28,159 bases of DNA from Albugo candida (Eukaryota > Oomycota > Peronosporomycetes > Albuginales > Albuginaceae): NCBI GenBank assembly GCA_905220665.1, contig CAJNAR010000087.1:1-28159 (forward strand), read 5' to 3'. The position numbers and the translations under genes were made by a program. The stretch's first letter is position 1. Each line of letters begins with the position of its first letter. Of the stretch, positions 10,540 to 23,000 are shown piece after piece. Below the pieces are notes generated by a model. The model worked only from the letters and a program-made list of their open reading frames with translations, was not told the origin of the DNA and did not search any database.

Positions 10540-10891
10540 GTGGGAAAGCTATGATCAAGTAATTTGTTTTGTCTGCTTTTTATATTCTCTGAGAGCTTCC
10601 CGCTTGTAATGTACAACTCGGGAAAAGAATACGGGCAAACAAGAACGTGGTCGCGTGCAACGGAATATAAGCAATAAATTGTACAATTCGACTGTTTTTA
10701 GCAAAGTACAAAATATGGATGATTTCTTTTTTCTTAGCTATGCTACACACAAACGTGATGTTGAACGTCGAAAAAATCCAAAAATAGCAGAAAGTCGGAT
10801 ATGAGATGCCTCACACGTACGATATCGTAGTGATATTGTGTAAATGACTAGGATATCTTCCTCATGAAACATTTGATACCTGATAATGGGT

Positions 10892-11242
10892 GTGGGAAAG
10901 CTATGATCAAGTAGTTTGTTTTGTCTGCTTTTTATATTCTCTGAGAGCTTCCTGCTTGTAATGTACAACTCAGGAAAAGGATACGGGCAAACAAGAACGT
11001 GGTCTCGTGCAACGGAATATAAGCAATAAACTGTACAATTCGACTATTTTTAGCAAAGTACAAAATATGGATGATTTCTTCTTTCTTAGCTATGCTACAC
11101 ACAATCGTGATGTTGCACGTCGAAAAAAATCAAAAATAGCAGAAAGTCGGATATGAGATGCCTCACACGTACGATATCATAGTCAATGATATAACTGAAT
11201 AGGATATCTTCCTCATGAAACATTTTGTTACTGATAATGGGT
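10892..11242 (+). repeat. Chimeric A/C monomer M32
   Basis: Left of the palindrome it has the class A GCCTCACACG. From the palindrome rightwards it is class C (TCATAGTCAATGATATAAC, TTGTTACTG). The switch therefore lies in the 10-15 bases at or beside the palindrome. M44, its counterpart 12 monomers on, has the same structure. Confidence 0.8.
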
Positions 11243-11945
11243 GTGGGAAAGCTATGATGAAGTAATTTGTTTTGTCTGCTTTTTATATTCTCTGAGAGCT
11301 TCCCGCTTGTAATGTACAACTCGGGAAAAGAATACGGGCAAACAAGAACGTGGTCGCGTGCAACGGAATATAAGCAATAAATTGTACAATTCGACTGTTT
11401 TTAGCAAAGTACAAAATATGGATGATTTCTTTTTTCTTAGCTATGCTACACACAAACGTGATGTTGAACGTCGAAAAAATCCAAAAATAGCAGAAAGTCG
11501 GATATGAGATGCCTCACACGTACGATATCGTAGTGATATTGTGTTAATGACTAGGATATCTTCCTCATGAAACATTTGATACCTGATAATGGGTGTGGGA
11601 AGCTATCATCAAATAGTTTTTTTTGTCTGCTTTTTAGATTCTCTGAGAGCTTCCCGCTTGTAATGTACAACTCGGGAAAAGGATACGGGCAAACAAGAAC
11701 GTGGTCTCGTGCAACGGAATATAAGCAATAAATTGTACAATTCGACTGTTTTTAGCAAAGTACAAAATATGGATGATTTCTTTTTTCTTAGCTATGCTAC
11801 ACACAATCGTGATGTTGAACGTCGAAAAAATCCAAAAATAGCAGAAAGTCGGATATGAGATGCCTCACACGTACGATATCGTAGTGATATTGTTTAAATG
11901 ACTAGGATATCTTCCTCATGAAACATTTGATACCTGATAATGGGT

Positions 11946-12296
11946 GTGGGAAAGCTATGATCAAGTAGTTTGTTTTGTCTGCTTTTTATATTCTCTGAGA
12001 GCTTCCCGCTTGTAATGTACAACTCAGGAAAAGGATACGGGCAAACAAGAACGTGGTCTCGTGCAACGGAATATAAGCAATAAACTGTACAATTCGACTA
12101 TTTTTAGCAAAGTACAAAATATGGATGATTTCTTCTTTCTTAGCTATGCTACACACAATCGTGATGTTGCACGTCGAAAAAAATCAAAAATAGCAGAAAG
12201 TCGGATATGAGATTCTACACACGTACGATATCATAGTCAATGATATAACTGAATAGGATATCTTCCTCATGAAACATTTTGTTACTGATAATGGGT
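11946..12296 (+). repeat. Class C monomer M35
   Basis: It has the full class C box and tail, with the hairpin in the mixed CCCG/CAGG state. It is followed by seven monomers before the next class C copy, breaking the 2-3 spacing. Confidence 0.85.
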
Positions 12297-14406
12297 GTGG
12301 GAAAGCTATGATGAAGTAATTTGTTTTGTCTGCTTTTTATATTCTCTGAGAGCTTCCCGCTTGTAATGTACAACTCGGGAAAAGAATACGGGCAAACAAG
12401 AACGTGGTCGCGTGCAACGGAATATAAGCAATAAATTGTACAATTCGACTGTTTTTAGCAAAGTACAAAATATGGATGATTTCTTTTTTCTTAGCTATGC
12501 TACACACAAACGTGATGTTGAACGTCGAAAAAAATCAAAAATAGCAGAGAGTCGGATATGAGATGCCTCACACGTACGATATCGTAGTGATATTGTGTAA
12601 ATGACTAGGATATCTTCCTCATGAACATTTGATACCTGATAATGGGTGTGGGAAAGCTATGATCAAGTAGTTTGTTTTGTCTGCTTTTTATATTCTCTGA
12701 GAGCTTCCGCTTGTAATGTACAACTCGGGAAAAGGATACGGGCAAACAAGAACGTGGTCTCGTGCAACGGAATATAAGCAATAAACTGTATAAATCGACT
12801 ATTTTTAGCAAAGTACAAAATATGGATGATTTCTTTTTTCTTAGCTATGCTACACACAAACGTGATGTTGAACGTCGAAAAAATCCAAAAATAGCAGAAA
12901 GTCGGATATGAGATGCCTCACACGTACGATATCGTAGTGATATTGTGTAAATGACTAGGATATCTTCCTCATGAAACATTTGATACCTGATAATGGGTGT
13001 GGGAAAGCTATGATCAAGTAATTTGTTTTGTCTGCTTTTTATATTCTCTGAGAGCTTCCCGCTTGTAATGTACAACTCGGGAAAAGGATACGAGCAAACA
13101 AGAACGTGGTCTTGTGCAACGGAATATAAGCAATAAATTGTACAATTCGACTGTTTTTAGCAAAGTACAAAATATGGATGATTTCTTTTTTCTTAGCTAT
13201 GCTACACACAAACGTGATGTTGAACGTCGAAAAAAATCAAAAATAGCAGAAAGTCGGATATGAGATGCCTCACACGTACGATATCGTAGTGATATTGTGT
13301 TAATTACTAGGATATCTTCCTCATGAAACATTTTATACCTGATAATGGGTGTGGGAAAGCTATGATCAAGTAGTTTGTTTTGTCTGCTTTTTATATTCTC
13401 TGAGAGCTTCCCGCTTGTAATGTACAACTCAGGAAAAGGATACGGGCAAACAAGAACGTGGTCTCGTGCAACGGAATATAAGCAATAAACTGTACAATTC
13501 GACTATTTTTAGCAAAGTACAAAATATGGATGATTTCTTCTTTCTTAGCTATGCTACACACAATCGTGATGTTGCACGTCGAAAAAAATCAAAAATAGCA
13601 GAAAGTCGGATATGAGATGCCTCACACGTACGATATCGTAGTGATATTGTGTTAATGACTAGGATATCTTCCTCATGAAACATTTTATACCTGATAATGG
13701 GTGTGGGAAAGCTATGATCAAGTAGTTTGTTTTGTCTGCTTTTTATATTCGCTGAGAGCTTCCCGCTTGTAATGTACAACTCAGGAAAAGGATACGGGCA
13801 AACAAGAACGTGGTCTCGTGCAACGGAATATAAGCAATAAACTGTACAATTCGACTATTTTTAGCAAAGTACAAAATATGGATGATTTCTTCTTTCTTAG
13901 CTATGCTACACACAATCGTGATGTTGCACGTCGAAAAAAATCAAAAATAGCAGAAAGTCGGATATGAGATGCCTCACACGTACGATATCGTAGTGATATT
14001 GTGTTAATGACTAGGATATCTTCCTCATGAAACATTTTATACCTGATAATGGGTGTGGGAAAGCTATGATCAAGTAGTTTGTTTTGTCTGCTTTTTATAT
14101 TCTCTGAGAGCTTCCCGCTTGTAATGTACAACTCAGGAAAAGGATACGGGCAAACAAGAACGTGGTCTCGTGCAACGGAATATAAGCAATAAACTGTACA
14201 ATTCGACTATTTTTAGCAAAGTACAAAATATGGATGATTTCTTCTTTCTTAGCTATGCTACACACAATCGTGATGTTGAACGTCGAAAAAATCCAAAAAT
14301 AGCAGAAAGTCGGATATGAGATGCCTCACACGTACGATATCGTAGTGATATTGTGTAAATGACTAGGATATCTTCCTCATGAAACATTTGATACCTGATA
14401 ATGGGT

Positions 14407-14756
14407 GTGGGAAGCTATGATCAAGTAATTTGTTTTGTCTGCTTTTTAGATTCTCTGAGAGCTTCCCGCTTGTAATGTACAACTCGGGAAAAGGATACGA
14501 GCAAACAAGAACGTGGTCTCGTGCAACGGAATATAAGCAATAAACTGTACAATTCGACTGTTTTTAGCAAAGTACAAAATATGGATGATTTCTTCTTTCT
14601 TAGCTATGCTACACACAATCGTGATGTTGCACGTCGAAAAAAATCAAAAATAGCAGAAAGTCGGATATGAGATTCTACACACGTACGATATCATAGTCAA
14701 TGATATAACTGAATAGGATATCTTCCTCATGAAACATTTTGTTACTGATAATGGGT
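14407..14756 (+). repeat. Class C monomer M42
   Basis: It has the full class C box and tail. Its left part carries GATACGAGC and TTTAGATTC, unlike its 12-mer counterpart M30, so the copies match only from inside the monomer rightwards. Confidence 0.85.
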
Positions 14757-15105
14757 GTGGGAAAGCTATGATGAAGTAATTTGTTTTGTCTGCTTTTTAT
14801 ATTCTCTGAGAGCTTCCCGCTTGTAATGTACAACTCGGGAAAAGAATACGGGCAAACAAGAACGTGGTCGCGTGCAACGGAATATAAGCAATAAATTGTA
14901 CAATTCGACTGTTTTTAGCAAAGTACAAAATATGGATGATTTCTTTCTTAGCTATGCTACACACAAACGTGATGTTGAACGTCGAAAAAAATCAAAAATA
15001 GCAGAAAGTCGGATATGAGATGCCTCACACGTACGATATCGTAGTGATATTGTTTAAATGACTAGGATATCTTCCTCATGAAACATTTGATACCTGATAA
15101 TGGGT

Positions 15106-15456
15106 GTGGGAAAGCTATGATCAAGTAATTTGTTTTGTCTGCTTTTTATATTCTCTGAGAGCTTCCTGCTTGTAATGTACAACTCAGGAAAAGGATACGG
15201 GCAAACAAGAACGTGGTCTCGTGCAACGGAATATAAGCAATAAATTGTACAATTTGACTATTTTTAGCAAAGTACAAAATATGGATGATTTCTTCTTTCT
15301 TAGCTATGCTACACACAATCGTGATGTTGCACGTCGAAAAAAATCAAAAATAGCAGAAAGTCGGATATGAGATGCCTCACACGTACGATATCATAGTCAA
15401 TGATATAACTGAATAGGATATCTTCCTCATGAAACATTTTGTTACTGATAATGGGT
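15106..15456 (+). repeat. Chimeric A/C monomer M44
   Basis: It has the same GCCTCACACG plus class C right half as M32, 4,214 bp downstream, so it is most simply a copy of the same exchange. The hairpin is CCTG/CAGG. Confidence 0.8.
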
Positions 15457-16159
15457 GTGGGAAAGCTATGATGAAGTAATTTGTTTTGTCTGCTTTTTAT
15501 ATTCTCTGAGAGCTTCCCGCTTGTAATGTACAACTCGGGAAAAGAATACGGGCAAACAAGAACGTGGTCGCGTGCAACGGAATATAAGCAATAAATTGTA
15601 CAATTCGACTGTTTTTAGCAAAGTACAAAATATGGATGATTTCTTTTTTCTTAGCTATGCTACACACAAACGTGATGTTGAACGTCGAAAAAAAATCAAA
15701 AATAGCAGAAAGTCGGATATGAGATGCCTCACACGTACGATATCGTAGTGATATTGTGTAAATGACTAGGATATCTTCCTCATGAAACATTTGATACCTG
15801 ATAATGGGTGTGGGAAGCTATCATCAAATAGTTTGTTTTGTCTGCTTTTTAGATTCTCTGAGAGCTTCCCGCTTGTAATGTACAACTCGGGAAAAGGATA
15901 CGGGCAAACAAGAACGTGGTCTCGTGCAACGAAATATAAGCAATAAATTGTACAATTCGACTATTTTTAGCAAAGTACAAAAAATGGATGATTTCTTTTT
16001 TCTTAGCTATGCTACACACAATCGTGATGTTGAACGTCGAAAAAATCCAAAAATAGCAGAAAGTCGGATATGAGATGCCTCACACGTACGATATCGTAGT
16101 GATATTGTTTAAATGACTAGGATATCTTCCTCATGAACATTTTATACCTGATAATGGGT

Positions 16160-16510
16160 GTGGGAAAGCTATGATCAAGTAGTTTGTTTTGTCTGCTTTT
16201 TATATTCTCTGAGAGCTTCCTGCTTGTAATGTACAACTCAGGAAAAGGATACGGGCAAACAAGAACGTGGTCTCGTGCAACGGAATATAAGCAATAAACT
16301 GTACAATTCGACTATTTTTAGCAAAGTACAAAATATGGATGATTTCTTCTTTCTTAGCTATGCTACACACAATCGTGATGTTGCACGTCGAAAAAAATCA
16401 AAAATAGCAGAAAGTCGGATATGAGATTCTACACACGTACGATATCATAGTCAATGATATAACTGAATAGGATATCTTCCTCATGAAACATTTTGTTACT
16501 GATAATGGGT
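16160..16510 (+). repeat. Class C monomer M47
   Basis: It has the full class C box and tail and is the counterpart of M35. The hairpin is CCTG/CAGG where M35 has CCCG/CAGG, so the two copies have diverged or been converted at this site. Confidence 0.85.
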
Positions 16511-17917
16511 GTGGGAAAGCTATGATGAAGTAATTTGTTTTGTCTGCTTTTTATATTCTCTGAGAGCTTCCCGCTTGTAATGTACAACTCGGGAAAAGAA
16601 TACGGGCAAACAAGAACGTGGTCGCGTGCAACGGAATATAAGCAATAAATTGTACAATTCGACTGTTTTTAGCAAAGTACAAAATATGGATGATTTCTTT
16701 TTTCTTAGCTATGCTACACACAAACGTGATGTTGAACGTCGAAAAAAATCAAAAATAGCAGAGAGTCGGATATGAGATGCCTCACACGTACGATATCGTA
16801 GTGATATTGTGTAAATGACTAGGATATCTTCCTCATGAAACATTTGATACCTGATAATGGGTGTGGGAAAGCTATGATCAAGTAGTTTGTTTTGTCTGCT
16901 TTTTATATTCTCTGAGAGCTTCCTGCTTGTAATGTACAACTCGGGAAAAGGATACGGGCAAACAAGAACGTGGTCTCGTGCAACGGAATATAAGCAATAA
17001 ACTGTATAAATCGACTATTTTTAGCAAAGTACAAAATATGGATGATTTCTTTTTTCTTAGCTATGCTACACACAAACGTGATGTTGAACGTCGAAAAAAA
17101 TCCAAAAATAGCAGAAAGTCGGATATGAGATGCCTCACACGTACGATATCGTAGTGATATTGTGTAAATGACTAGGATATCTTCCTCATGAAACATTTGA
17201 TACCTGATAATGGGTGTGGGAAAGCTATGATCAAGTATTTTGTTTTGTCTGCTTTTTATATTCTCTGAGAGCTTCCCGCTTGTAATGTACAACTCGGGAA
17301 AAGGATACGAGCAAACAAGAACGTGGTCTTGTGCAACGGAATATAAGCAATAAATTGTACAATTCGACTGTTTTTAGCAAAGTACAAAATATGGATGATT
17401 TCTTTTTTCTTAGCTATGCTACACACAAACGTGATGTTGAACGTCGAAAAAAATCAAAAATAGCAGAAAGTCGGATATGAGATGCCTCACACGTACGATA
17501 TCGTAGTGATATTGTGTTAATTACTAGGATATCTTCCTCATGAAACATTTTATACCTGATAATGGTGTGGGAAAGCTATGATCAAGTAGTTTGTTTTGTC
17601 TGCTTTTTATATTCTCTGAGAGCTTCCTGCTTGTAATGTACAACTCAGGAAAAGGATACGGGCAAACAAGAACGTGGTCTCGTGCAACGGAATATAAGCA
17701 ATAAACTGTACAATTCGACTATTTTTAGCAAAGTACAAAATATGGATGATTTCTTCTTTCTTAGCTATGCTACACACAATCGTGATTTTGCACGTCGAAA
17801 AAAACAAAAATAGCAGAAAGTCGGATATGAGATGCCTCACACGTACGATATCGTAGTGATATTGTGTTAATGACTAGGATATCTTCCTCATGAAACATTT
17901 TATACCTGATAATGGGT

Positions 17918-18268
17918 GTGGGAAAGCTATGATCAAGTAGTTTGTTTTGTCTGCTTTTTATATTCGCTGAGAGCTTCCCGCTTGTAATGTACAACTCAGG
18001 AAAAGGATACGGGCAAACAAGAACGTGGTCTCGTGCAACGGAATATAAGCGATAAACTGTACAATTCGACTATTTTTAGCAAAGTACAAAATATGGATGA
18101 TTTCTTCTTTCTTAGCTATGCTACACACAATCGTGATGTTGCACGTCGAAAAAAATCGAAAATAGCAGAAAGTCGGATATGAGATGCCTCACACGTACGA
18201 TATCGTAGTTAATTATATAACTGAATAGGATATCTTCCTCATGAAACATTTTGTTACTGATAATGGGT
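17918..18268 (+). repeat. Chimeric A/B monomer M52
   Basis: It has class A GCCTCACACG on the left of the palindrome and the class B GTTAATTATATAACTGAATAGG and TTGTTACTG on the right. It is the only class B right half outside the 2.4-8.1 kb domain, and it marks the end of the second 12-mer copy. Confidence 0.8.
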
Positions 18269-20015
18269 GTGGGAAAGCTATGATCAAGTAATTTGTTTTG
18301 TCTGCTTTTTATATTCTCTGAGAGCTTCCCGCTTGTATGTACAACTCGGGAAAAGAATACGGGCAAACAAGAACGTGGTCTCGTGCAACGGAATATAAGC
18401 AATAAAGTGTACAATTCGACTATTTTTAGCAAAGTACAAAATATGGATGATTTCTTCTTTCTTAGCTATGCTACACACAATCGTGACGTTGAACGTCGAA
18501 AAAAAAAATAGCAGAAAGTCGGATATGAGATGCCTCACACGTACGATATCATAGTGATATTCTGTGATTGTATAGGATATCTTCCTCATGAAACATATTA
18601 TACTTGATAATGGGTGTGGGAAAGCTATGATCAAGTAGTTTGTTTTGTCTGCTTTTTATATTCTCTGAAGCTTCCCGCTTGTAATGTACAACTCAGGAAA
18701 AAGATACGAGCCAACAAGAACGTGGTCTCGTGCAACGGAATATAAGCAATAAAGTGTACAATTCGACTATTTTTAGCAAAGTACAAAATATGGATGATTT
18801 CTTCTTTCTTAGCTATGCTACACACAATCGTGATGTTGCACGTCGAAAAAAATCAAAAATAGCAGAAAGTCGGATATGAGATGCCTCACACGTACGATAT
18901 CGTAGTGATATTGTGTTAATGACTATGATATCTTCCTCATGAAACATATTATACTTGATAATGGGTGTGGGAAAGCTATGATCAAGTAGTTTGTTTTGTC
19001 TGCTTTTTATATTCTCTGAGAGCTTCCCGCTTGTAATGTACAACTCAGGAAAAGGATACGGGCAAACAAGAACGTGGTCTCGTGCAACGGAATATAACCA
19101 ATAAACTGTACAATTCGACTATTTTTAGCAAAGTACAAAATATGGATGATTTCTTCTTTCTTAGTTATGCTACACACAACGTGATGTTGACGTCGAAAAA
19201 ATCAAAAATAGCAGAAAGTCGGATATGAGATGCCTCACACGTACGATATCGTAGTGATATTGTTTAAATGACTAGGATATCTTCCTCATGAACATTTTAT
19301 ACCTGATAATGGGTGTGGGAAAGCTATGATCAAGTAGTTTGTTTTGTCTGCTTTTTATATTCTCTGAGAGCTTCCCGCTTGTAATGTACAACTCAGGAAA
19401 AGGATACGGGCAAACAAGAACGTGGTCTCGTGCAACGGAATATAAGCAATAAAGTGTACAATTCGACTATTTTTAGCAAAGTACAAAATATGGATGATTT
19501 CTTTTTTCTTAGCTATGATACACACAATCGTGATGTTGCACGTCGAAAAAAACAAAAATAGCAGAAAGTCGGATATGAGATGCCTCACACGTACGATATC
19601 GTAGTGATATTGTGTTAATGACTAGGATATCTTCCTCATGAAACATTTTATACCTGATAATGGGTGTGGGAAAGCTATGATCAAGTAGTTTGTTTTGTCT
19701 GCTTTTTATATTCTCTGAGAGCTTCCCGCTTGTAATGTACAACTCAGGAAAAGGATACGGGCAAACAAGAACGTGGTCTCGTGCAACGAAATATAAGCAA
19801 TAAATTGTACAATTCGACTATTTTTAGCAAAGTACAAAATATGGATGATTTCTTTTTTCTCAGTTATGCTACACACAATCGTGATGTTGCACGTCGAAAA
19901 AATCAAAAATAGCAGAAAGTCGGATATGAGATGCCTCACACGTACGATATCGTAGTGATATGGTGTAAATGACTAGGATATCTTCCTCATGAACATTTTA
20001 TACCTGATAATGGGT
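18269..20015 (+). repeat. Irregular domain M53-M57
   Basis: Anchors are at 18540, 18891, 19240, 19590 and 19941. No clean HOR register is visible. M53 is the shortest monomer, about 347 bp. It lacks the TCAA after the A-run, has TTGTATGTAC in the hairpin, and has a unique TATTCTGTGATTGTATAGG box. M54 has GAGCCAACAAG and CTCTGAAGC. M53 and M54 share CATATTATACTTG. M55 has two single-base losses (CACAACGTG, GTTGACGTC). This looks like a junction between differently amplified blocks. Confidence 0.75.
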
Positions 20016-23000
20016 GTGGGAAAGCTATGATCAAGTAGTTTGTTTTGTCTGCTTTTTATATTCTCTGAGAGCTTCCCGCTTGTAATGTACAACTCGGGAA
20101 AAGGATACGAGCAAACAAGAACGTGGTCTTGTGCAACGGAATATAAGCAATAAATTGTACAATTCGACTGTTTTTAGCAAAGTACAAAATATGGATAATT
20201 TCTTCTTTCTTAGCTATGCTACACACAATCGTGATGTTGCACGTCGAAAAAAATCAAAAATAGCAGAAAGTCGGATATGAGATGCCTCACACGTACGATA
20301 TCGTAGTGATATTGTGTTAATGACTAGGATATCTTCCTCATGAAACATTTTATACCTGATAATGGGTGTGGGAAAGCTATGATCAAGTAATTTGTTTTGT
20401 CTGCTTTTTATATTCTCTGAGAGCTTCCCGCTTGTAATGTACAACTCGGGAAAAGGATACGAGCAAACAAGAACATGGTCTTGTGCAACGGAATATAAGC
20501 AATAAATTGTACAATTCGACTGTTTTTAGCAAAGTACAAAATATGGATGATTTCTTTTTTCTTAGCTATGCTACACACAAACGTGATGTTGAACGTCGAA
20601 AAAAATCAAAAATAGCAGAAAGTCGGATATGAGATGCCTCACACGTACGATATCGTAGTGATATTGTGTTAATTACTAGGATATCTTCCTCATGAAACAT
20701 TTTATACCTGATAATGAGTGTGGGAAAGCTATGATGAAGTAATTTGTTTTGTCTGCTTTTTATATTCTGTAAAACCTTCCCGCTTGTAATGTACAACTCG
20801 GGAAAAGGATACGGGCAAACAAGAACGTGGTCTCGTGCAACGGAATATAAGCAATAAACTGTACAATTCGACTATTTTTAGCAAAGTACAAAATATGGAT
20901 AATTTCTTCTTTCTTAGCTATGCTACACACAATCGTGATGTTGCACGTCGAAAAAATCAAAAATAGCAGAAAGTCGGATATGAGATGCCTCACACGTACG
21001 ATATCGTAGTGATATTGTGTTAATGACTAGGATATCTTCCTCATGAAACATTTTATACCTGATAATGAGTGTGGGAAAGCTATGATCAAGTAGTTTGTTT
21101 TGTCTGCTTTTTATATTCTCTGAGAGCTTCCCGCTTGTAATGTATAACTCAGGAAAAGGATACGGGCAAACAAGAACGTGGTCTCGTGCAACGGAATATA
21201 AGCAATAAATTGTACAATTCGACTATTTTTAGCAAAGTACAAAATATGGATGATTTCTTCTTTCTTAGCTATGCTACACACAAACGTGATGTTGAACGTC
21301 GAAAAAAATCAAAAATAGCAGAAAGTCGGATATGAGATGCCTCACACGTACGATATCGTAGTGATATTGTGTTAATGACTAGGATATCTTCCTCATGAAA
21401 CATTTTATACCTGATAATGGGTGTGGGAAAGCTATGATCAAGTAATTTGTTTTGTCTGCTTTTTATATTCTCTGAGAGCTTCCCGCTTGTAATGTACAAC
21501 TCGGGAAAAGGATACGAGCAAACAAGAACGTGGTCTTGTGCAACGGAATATAAGCAATAAATTGTACAATTCGACTGTTTTTAGCAAAGTACAAAATATG
21601 GATGATTTCTTTTTTCTTAGCTATGCTACACACAAACGTGATGTTGAACGTCGAAAAAAATCAAAAATAGCAGAAAGTCGGATATGAGATGCCTCACACG
21701 TACGATATCGTAGTGATATTGTGTTAATTACTAGGATATCTTCCTCAAGAAACATTTTATACCTGATAATGAGTGTGGGAAAGCTATGATGAAGTAATTT
21801 GTTTTGTCTGCTTTTTATATTCTGTAAAACCTTCCCGCTTGTAATGTACAACTCGGGAAAAGGATACGGGCAAACAAGAACGTGGTCTCGTGCAACGGAA
21901 TATAAGCAATAAACTGTACAATTCGACTATTTTTAGCAAAGTACAAAATATGGATGATTTCTTCTTTCTTAGCTATGCTACACACATTCGTGATGTTGCA
22001 CGTCGAAAAAAATCAAAAATAGCAGAAAGTCGGATATGAGATGCCTCACACGTACGATATCGTAGTGATATTGTGTTAATTACTAGGATATCTTCCTCAT
22101 GAAACATTTTATATCTGATAATGAGTGTGGGAAAGCTATGATCAAGTAGTTTGTTTTGTCTGCTTTTTATATTCTCTGAGAGCTTCCCGCTTGTAATGTA
22201 TAACTCAGGAAAAGGATACGGGCAAACAAGAACGTGGTCTCGTGCAACGGAATATAAGCAATAAACTGTACAATTCGACTATTTTTAGCAAAGTACAAAA
22301 TATGGATGATTTCTTTTTTCTTAGCTATGCTACACACAATCGTGATGTTGCACGTCGAAAAAAACAAAAATAGCAGAAAGTCGGATATGAGATGCCTCAC
22401 ACGTACGATATCGTAGTGATATTGTGTTAATGACTAGGATATCTTCCTCATGAAACATTTTATACCTGATAATGGGTGTGGGAAAGCTATGATCAAGTAA
22501 TTTGTTTTGTCTGCTTTTTATATTCTCTGAGAGCTTCCCGCTTGTAATGTACAACTCGGGAAAATGATACGAGCAAACAAGAACGTGGTCTTGTGCAACG
22601 GAATATAAGCAATAAATTGTACAATTCGACTGTTTTTAGCAAAGTACAAAATATGGATGCTTTCTTTTTTCTTAGCTATGCTACACACAAACGTGATGTT
22701 GAACGTCGAAAAAAATCCAAAAATAGCAGAAAGTCGGATATGAGATGCCTCACACGTACGATATCGTAGTGATATTGTGTAAATGACTAGGATATCTTCC
22801 TCATGAAACATTTGATACCTGATAATGGGTGTGGGAAAGCTATGATCAAGTAATTTGTTTTGTCTGCTTTTTATATTCTCTGAGAGCTTCCCGCTTGTAA
22901 TGTACAACTCGGGAAAAGGATACGGGCAAACAAGAACGTGGTCTCGTGCAACGGAATATAAGCAATAAATTGTACAATTCGACTATTTTTAGCAAAGTAC

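Larger units (their letters stand above)
10189..11945 (+). repeat. Class C pentamer copy 2 (M30-M34)
   Basis: Anchors are at 10465 (C), 10816, 11168 (C), 11519 and 11870. This is the same C-x-C-x-x arrangement as the preceding copy, with GGTCGCGTGC after each C. The second C (M32) is chimeric, with class A GCCTCAC left of the palindrome. M33 ends in GGGAAGCTATCATC. This block is also the start of the 12-monomer repeat. Confidence 0.8.
10189..14406 (+). repeat. 12-monomer HOR copy 1 (M30-M41)
   Basis: Twelve monomers, about 4.2 kb, have counterparts 12 places downstream. Shared order: C, x, chimeric C, a unit ending GGGAAGCTATCATC, a unit with TTTAAATG, C, x, a unit with the rare CTGTATAAATCG (12785), a unit with GATACGAGC, GGTCTTGTG and TTAATTACTAGG, class A, and a unit with TTCGCTGAG (13749). 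M39-M41 (about 13.4-14.2 kb) are nearly identical to one another. The match is clear from about 10,330 to M40's palindrome; M41 has no good counterpart. Confidence 0.75.
14407..18268 (+). repeat. 12-monomer HOR copy 2, incomplete (M42-M52)
   Basis: Anchors run 14682, 15030, 15382, 15734, 16085, 16436, 16787, 17140, 17492, 17842 and 18194. Rare markers of copy 1 recur at constant offset: CTGTATAAATCG at 17001 (+4,216) and TTCGCTGAG at 17963 (+4,214). Class C units at 14682, 15382 and 16436 match 10465, 11168 and 12222. The correspondence ends in M52, whose left half matches M40 but whose right half is class B. Small differences show divergence since duplication: M43 has a 4-base loss in the pyrimidine tract, and M46 has CATGAACATTTTAT. 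Confidence 0.75.
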
